Shown here one piece after another: positions 6,336-10,180 of a stretch of DNA of 10,180 nucleotides. Below the pieces are notes generated by a model that worked only from the letters and a program-made list of their open reading frames with translations, did no database searches and was not told where the DNA came from. How positions within the stretch are numbered: position 1 is the stretch's first letter; each line of letters begins with the position of its first letter. The stretch comes from Elusimicrobia bacterium CG06_land_8_20_14_3_00_38_11 (GTDB lineage Bacteria; Elusimicrobiota; UBA8919), in assembly GCA_002780205.1 (NCBI GenBank), contig PEVQ01000271.1:1-10180 (forward strand), written 5' to 3'. A program made the translations under genes and the position numbers.

Positions 6336-7133
6336 TTACATATTGCTAAAGTAGGATTTTATTAAAATTCCAAGTTCTTTCACAACTGTTTCATACTCGG
6401 TGAGATTCGGCAATTGGTTTTTCAATCTTATATCCCACATTTTTTTGTAATTTTTATTTTTTATGGCATTACGCAAACTTGGTACATTTATTTCTGTCCC
6501 GTATTTTTTCCTGAATGATTTTTTGGCATCCTTGATTTTTATTTTTGATTTCAGCAGATACAGTAAATCCCACAAATCGCGCGGTTCATCTACCACATCT
6601 AAAATTCTACCGATTTTCTCGGAAATTATTGATTCCAAATTATATGTATTCAGAAAACAATTTGACTTTTTAAAATATTCAAATGAAAAATTGATTTTTC
6701 TATTTTTTGAGGGCAATACAATACTGTCCTCAATTATATCTATTTTCAGTTCTTTACTTGAACGAATTTCCGGAATAATATCATACAGGACAAATATTTG
6801 CAGATGCCCTCGTTGAGGATAAAAAATACTTTTTATTTTAAGAACTACCGGCAAATGCTTTACTGCTTCACTTAAAATATGTTCAATGGTTTTTTCATAA
6901 ATACTTAAACTACCGTCGGATTTTAGCATAAAATCCAAATCCTCCGAATAACGGAACTCCGGAAAGTACATTTTTTTTAATGCTGTCCCTCCACGAAATA
7001 CCAAATTTTTTGTCAAGATGGCATTATTACAAAATCGGCTGAGCAATAATTCTATGCAAAAGTCCTTTTCAATGGTTTCTTCCGGAACACCGATTTTTTC
7101 GCTCAATTTTCTTACATAATTGTAGTCAATCAT
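6336..7133 (-). CDS. abiEii: AbiEii-family nucleotidyltransferase toxin
   Basis: The 265-residue product carries the AbiEii/AbiGii signature of the DNA polymerase-beta-like nucleotidyltransferase fold. FRGGTALKKMY (46-56) is motif I, and RYSEDLDF (61-68) holds the two metal-binding acids D65 and D67. LKIDII (129-134) gives a third acidic position, and SEKIGRILD with PRDLWDLLYLL (171-194) is the conserved helical motif IV. Family members act as toxins in bi-genic type IV toxin-antitoxin and phage abortive-infection systems; related enzymes add nucleotides to tRNA ends. Length is typical and no key residue is missing, so it looks intact. It starts 4 nt after the antitoxin stop and ends 8 nt before mnmG, with no terminator between. 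Confidence 0.92.
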   Translation of the reverse strand: MIDYNYVRKLSEKIGVPEETIEKDFCIELLLSRFCNNAILTKNLVFRGGTALKKMYFPEFRYSEDLDFMLKSDGSLSIYEKTIEHILSEAVKHLPVVLKIKSIFYPQRGHLQIFVLYDIIPEIRSSKELKIDIIEDSIVLPSKNRKINFSFEYFKKSNCFLNTYNLESIISEKIGRILDVVDEPRDLWDLLYLLKSKIKIKDAKKSFRKKYGTEINVPSLRNAIKNKNYKKMWDIRLKNQLPNLTEYETVVKELGILIKSYFSNM

Positions 7134-7137
7134 AATT

Positions 7138-7950
7138 TTATGCAGATATTATTTTTAATATCTGTTTGCTTCCGATATTATCAATCAAACGCCAATTATT
7201 TTTATCAATACTTTTTTTTGTAGATGTCGGATCTAATAAATCGTATCTGTTTGAAATATAAGTTTTCAGTTTTGTAAATGTGTCACCGGCATCGATGCCG
7301 AGTATTTCAAAAATATAACCCAATCTTTTAGCAACCGTTTTTTTGTTATATTTCATAGTATATTTAATGAGCCGTTTGAAGTTTATTTTATCTTTAACCA
7401 ACCAGATACCCTTGGCGACCTCCGTAATTCCGCCGCAATATTCGGGATGGGAAAGTGCGTCAACTATCGTTTTTTCAATATCGGAAATGTTGACCGTTAC
7501 CGTTTTTGTTATCCATTCGCTTTTTATACCCCAGATATTTTTTTTGTTCACAAATACAAACGAAACTTTGTCTGCGATTGCTTTCGGTGGGAACTGTCTT
7601 TTTGATGTGACAATAAACATTTTAATAACCGGATGGGTCGTCATTCCCCAGTATTTCATAGCACTATAAAAAGCAATATAGTAATTCTGTGTATTTACAA
7701 TTTCCTTTGCCATCAGATACAAATTGCCCGTAAATGTATCTGCCGAACCAAGTTCCTGCGGAATAATAATGTACTTGCCCTTTTTAAGCCGATGGATTAC
7801 CTTTCTTCTAATTAAATCAAAACCCAACTTCGCCGCATTTGCGCGGGATGTTTTATTTATACGGATAATATCGTCAATTGTAAAAACCGGTTTGTTTTCG
7901 TTATAAAGTTCGGTTATAAGGTTGGCGCTGATTTTCCCGAGCGTTTTCAT
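7138..7950 (-). CDS. abiEi: AbiEi-family antitoxin and autorepressor
   Basis: The 270-residue product has an N-terminal winged helix-turn-helix (about 1-65: VFTIDDIIRINKTSRANAAK, then LIRRKVIHRLKKGKYIIIP) typical of AbiEi antitoxins, which bind their own promoter. The C-terminal antitoxin domain follows, with YIAFYSAMKYWGM and the hallmark SDIEKTIVDALSHPEYCGGI. It is paired with the toxin directly downstream, in the usual AbiEi-AbiEii order. ATG 7950 is preferred because AAAAGG lies 9 nt upstream; an in-frame TTG at 7959 would leave no spacing. The promoter and inverted repeats upstream (7968-8022) fit negative autoregulation as described for AbiE systems. Confidence 0.92.
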   Translation of the reverse strand: MKTLGKISANLITELYNENKPVFTIDDIIRINKTSRANAAKLGFDLIRRKVIHRLKKGKYIIIPQELGSADTFTGNLYLMAKEIVNTQNYYIAFYSAMKYWGMTTHPVIKMFIVTSKRQFPPKAIADKVSFVFVNKKNIWGIKSEWITKTVTVNISDIEKTIVDALSHPEYCGGITEVAKGIWLVKDKINFKRLIKYTMKYNKKTVAKRLGYIFEILGIDAGDTFTKLKTYISNRYDLLDPTSTKKSIDKNNWRLIDNIGSKQILKIISA

Positions 7951-7959
7951 TTTTTTCAA

Positions 7960-7965
7960 CCTTTT
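7960..7965 (-). promoter_or_regulatory. Ribosome binding site of abiEi
   Basis: On the minus strand AAAAGG precedes ATG 7950 by 9 nt (TTGAAAAAA). This decides the start against the TTG at 7959, which directly abuts the site. Confidence 0.6.
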
Positions 7966-7967
7966 GT

Positions 7968-7993
7968 GTAATGTAAATTACCTCATAAGTAAT
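7968..7993. promoter_or_regulatory. Operator-like inverted repeats of the AbiE promoter
   Basis: GTAAT (7968-7972), ATTAC (7977-7981) and GTAAT (7989-7993) form two overlapping inverted repeats with 4-base and 7-base spacers. They lie just downstream of the -10 box, over the expected transcription start. AbiEi proteins are known to bind paired inverted repeats in their promoter, so this is the likely operator. Confidence 0.6.
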
Positions 7994-8022
7994 ATCTTAT
8001 ACAATAATAGTTAATTTGTCAA
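7994..8022 (-). promoter_or_regulatory. Sigma70-type promoter of the AbiE pair
   Basis: On the minus strand a perfect TTGACA (-35, 8017-8022) is followed after 15 bases by TATAAG, or after 17 bases by TAAGAT (both within 7994-8001). It is the clearest promoter in the window and lies inside the inserted segment. With no terminator after abiEii, it may also drive mnmG and the genes behind it. Confidence 0.78.
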
Positions 8023-8048
8023 GTGACTTTATCAAAGTTTAAAGATTT

Positions 8049-8093
8049 TTATCTTATCTCAATCACATCGAATTTTTCCGGATAAGTGAACAT
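8049..8093 (-). pseudogene. Stub of the mnmG 5' end (14 codons and stop)
   Basis: The ATG at 8093 opens MFTYPEKFDVI, identical to the first 11 residues of the intact MnmG, then diverges to EIR and a stop at 8051-8049. It lies 2 nt after the stop of the TPR lipoprotein gene (TAATTATG), a spacing seen between other genes of this array. That suggests this was once the real mnmG start, directly behind the TPR gene. It might still be translated as a short leader peptide, but truncation by insertion is the simpler reading. Confidence 0.85.
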
Positions 8094-8094
8094 A
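8060..8094. repeat. Direct repeat, outer copy: mnmG stub
   Basis: This is the second copy of the 35-bp repeat at 6294-6328, with 33 of 35 bases identical and the same orientation. Similarity stops at 8059, inside what would be codon 12 of mnmG, and beyond it lies the AbiE promoter region. Confidence 0.93.
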
Positions 8095-8095
8095 A

Positions 8096-10162
8096 TTAGC
8101 GTTTTCTAAGTTTATCAAGGATTTCTTTCTTGTGCTGTTGACGTAAATCTAACTCAAAAGTAGAACCGGTTTTTAACGATTTATCAATATATCTTAAAGA
8201 TTTCTCATAATCTCCAAGTTTGAAATATAACCATGCCAGTGTGTCTAAATAACTAGCATCTTTGCTTTTTAAGTCCACTGCTTTTTTTGCATATATCAAC
8301 GCTTCAGCAAAATTTTTATTGAGTCCATCTGCGTATATCCACGCAATTTCGTTATAAGCATATGCTTTTTCTTCTTTTCTTTTCGCCGTCGCAATTGCAT
8401 TTTTATACATTGCTATTGCAACCTCATAATTTTTAATCTCCTCGTGAATATTCCCGAGTTCTTTATATATCCAGCTAATTCTCCAATCCCCGAAAAACCC
8501 TTTGGGCGGTGCATTATTCAGCGCTTCATTCAAAAGTTTTATCGATTCTTCATATCTTTTCTGCTTAAAAAGATATTTAGCGACTGCTAATCGTGAATAA
8601 AAATACGGCCGATTGTCAAACGATTTTATAATTTCGTCGATGTGAGCGTCTACTTCTTTGAGAATTTTTTCTTTAATTTTTGGCGGGATTTTTTCAAAAT
8701 CAGGTATCCATGCGCCGAGCCGTATGGCCTGTTCATACTCGAAAATTGCTTCTTTAGGTTTACCGCGTTGGAAAAGTATTTTTGAAAAATAAGCATGTAC
8801 AAATGGTAATGAAAAATTTTCTTTTACAGCAGATTTACATTTCGCACTGGATAAACTTCCTTTTCCACTCATTTCATCAATAGCCCCAAGCCACCCCAAT
8901 GCAACAGGGTTGTTTTTGCAAATACTCATTGCTTTTTCAAATTCATATGATGCCTGCTCAAATTTTTTAGTTTGAAATTCTCTATAAAATAAACAAACCC
9001 CTAATAATGTATGCGAAACGGCATCGTTCGGATTTTGCCGGATTTTTTCCTGTAAAATTTGAATTGAGTTTATATAATCTCCCTGCACCAATAACCTTTC
9101 ATATTCCTGATAAAGATTCAAATAAAAATTTTCGACAGGGCTTAATTCAAGTTTTCTTTCATCCAAGTCATCAATATACCAACCTTGTTTCATAAACGAT
9201 TTTTTGTCCTTGCTATTCGGGATACCAAAACTATTCCCTATTCTTTTGACGGTAATTACAAGGGAACGGTATAAAAACCGACTCATTTCGACATCGCCAT
9301 ATAATCCTATTCTATTTAATGAAATAATCTGCGGGCCACCGCCATAACAACCCCAACTCCATGAAAAGTTTCCTTTCCCACCCTCCCATTTCAAATCCGC
9401 TTCGGTGATACCTATTATATGAACTATATCCGTAGAAGACAAAGTTTCAAGTTCCCACATAATCCTCATAGGTGAGTATTGCTTTTTAACGGAATCGTAA
9501 GCATCCGGAGGCATTTTAATACTCTTACTTTTATTAACTGCATATCCGAAGATTGATTCTATATATTCAGATATATAATCAAGAACAAAATCTTGAACTT
9601 CACCGACCGGGACCAATAATATTTTCCCGGTATTTATTCTGTCTTTAATTATGGTTTTATCGGGAAGTTGGGGCAGCGGTTTGATGCCCTTGATATATTT
9701 TATCCATTTTTTCGCACCTTTGCCATAATCCCCTTTTTTGTCAATCAGCACAATTTTTTCAAAACTATTTTTTGCCGACTCATATTCGCTGCATTGAAAA
9801 AATAAACCGCTTGTCCCGAATAAAAGCCGTATGTCGTCCGGTTTGTTTTTCTCTGCTTTCTTTGTGAACTCTATTGCGGTAGATAAATCTCCTAATTTCA
9901 AATAACAATTTGCAATCCATAGAAAAGTACACGCATATTCATCCGGTGTTTCAGCAGATTTCAACGCCCTATTGAATTCTGCTATTCCATCTTTGAATTT
10001 CCGCTGTCTGAATAATGAAGACCCTGATTCTATTGTCGTACTCCAGTTCTTGTTTTTACCATATGAGAATTTAATCTCTTTTTCTTGCCTGGGTACTCCG
10101 CAATTAAAGTTTGAAAAAATTAAAACCGTCCAAATTAAAATTATTAATTTTTTGGAATACAT
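8096..10162 (-). CDS. TPR lipoprotein with a catalytically dead archaemetzincin-like domain
   Basis: The 688-residue product begins with a basic, hydrophobic signal (MYSKKLIILIWTVLIFSNFNC) and Cys21 as the probable lipidation site, though its lipobox is weak (NFNC). Residues 41-150 form TPR-like helices. Residues about 178-345 match archaemetzincin (peptidase family M54) along the length: ILLVPVGEV, PPDAYDSVKKQY, IIGITEADL, NFSWSWG, IISLNRIG. Where the zinc motif HExxHxxGxxH should be, the protein has KRIGNSFGIPN (306-316): the glycine remains, but all three histidines and the glutamate are gone. From 350 to 688 come further TPRs (for example EYERLLVQGDYINSIQILQE, YEESIKLLNEALNNAP, YEVAIAMYKNAIATAK, YEKSLRYIDKSLKTGS). 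It is likely an envelope scaffold or binding protein. No Shine-Dalgarno is seen in the 18 nt upstream that the window shows; the promoter lies outside. Confidence 0.85.
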   Translation of the reverse strand: MYSKKLIILIWTVLIFSNFNCGVPRQEKEIKFSYGKNKNWSTTIESGSSLFRQRKFKDGIAEFNRALKSAETPDEYACTFLWIANCYLKLGDLSTAIEFTKKAEKNKPDDIRLLFGTSGLFFQCSEYESAKNSFEKIVLIDKKGDYGKGAKKWIKYIKGIKPLPQLPDKTIIKDRINTGKILLVPVGEVQDFVLDYISEYIESIFGYAVNKSKSIKMPPDAYDSVKKQYSPMRIMWELETLSSTDIVHIIGITEADLKWEGGKGNFSWSWGCYGGGPQIISLNRIGLYGDVEMSRFLYRSLVITVKRIGNSFGIPNSKDKKSFMKQGWYIDDLDERKLELSPVENFYLNLYQEYERLLVQGDYINSIQILQEKIRQNPNDAVSHTLLGVCLFYREFQTKKFEQASYEFEKAMSICKNNPVALGWLGAIDEMSGKGSLSSAKCKSAVKENFSLPFVHAYFSKILFQRGKPKEAIFEYEQAIRLGAWIPDFEKIPPKIKEKILKEVDAHIDEIIKSFDNRPYFYSRLAVAKYLFKQKRYEESIKLLNEALNNAPPKGFFGDWRISWIYKELGNIHEEIKNYEVAIAMYKNAIATAKRKEEKAYAYNEIAWIYADGLNKNFAEALIYAKKAVDLKSKDASYLDTLAWLYFKLGDYEKSLRYIDKSLKTGSTFELDLRQQHKKEILDKLRKR

Positions 10163-10180
10163 AAAATTATTTTCATTTTT

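Larger units (their letters stand above)
6329..8059. mobile_element. AbiE islet inserted at the mnmG 5' end
   Basis: The segment between the two 35-bp direct repeats holds only the AbiEi/AbiEii genes and their promoter. Repeat copies at both edges, one being the start of the intact mnmG and the other a stub behind the TPR gene, suggest insertion with restoration of the target gene. No integrase, transposase or terminal inverted repeat is present. The mechanism is therefore open: homologous or illegitimate recombination with a donor mnmG, or a cassette moved in trans. Exact edges beyond the repeats cannot be fixed. Confidence 0.6.

Noticed and set aside
8026..8038. ACTTT-ATC-AAAGT hairpin as a terminator for the TPR gene
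   Set aside because: The stem is five weak base pairs without a following U-tract; it may be a chance palindrome upstream of the AbiE promoter.

Overview
The window looks like chromosomal DNA from an AT-rich, uncultivated diderm bacterium. The signs are two predicted lipoproteins, a GspG-type pseudopilin with the FTLIELMVVVALIG signature, a DUF2723 membrane protein, and short repeats scattered inside genes. An Elusimicrobiota, Omnitrophota or similar candidate-phylum lineage is my best guess, but nothing in the window proves it.

Layout. A single plus-strand gene (78-1043) encodes a secreted lipoprotein with a strong Shine-Dalgarno. It converges on a long minus-strand array, and a bidirectional hairpin terminator (1058-1092) separates the two. 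Read in its direction of transcription from the right edge, the array runs: a TPR lipoprotein containing a degenerate archaemetzincin domain (10162-8096); a 14-codon stub of the mnmG start (8093-8049); an AbiEi/AbiEii toxin-antitoxin pair (7950-6336) with its own promoter and operator-like repeats; mnmG/gidA (6327-4549); a 100-residue unknown protein; a DUF2723 membrane glycosyltransferase-like protein with C-terminal TPRs; rsmG/gidB fused in frame to a type IV pseudopilin; and tRNA-Arg(UCG). Genes overlap or lie within about ten bases of each other, apart from the AbiE promoter gap, so this reads as one operon with an islet inserted into it.

How the parts fit. mnmG and rsmG are the classical gid pair (tRNA wobble-uridine and 16S rRNA modification), here separated by two genes. 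The AbiE pair is an intruder. Its outer edge carries a 35-bp near-copy of the first 12 codons of mnmG, placed 2 nt after the TPR gene stop. The two differences inside that copy are both synonymous in mnmG. The simplest reading is that the TPR gene once ran directly into mnmG, and that the AbiE segment arrived together with, or duplicated, a second mnmG 5' end. mnmG and everything downstream now sit 8 nt behind the toxin gene and may be driven by the autoregulated AbiE promoter.

The most notable items are the duplicated mnmG start around AbiE, the archaemetzincin-like domain that has lost all its zinc ligands, the stop-less RsmG-pseudopilin fusion, and several GTAG-headed palindromes and heptanucleotide repeats carried in frame inside mnmG, the DUF2723 gene and rsmG. 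No CRISPR array, integrase or transposase gene was seen.
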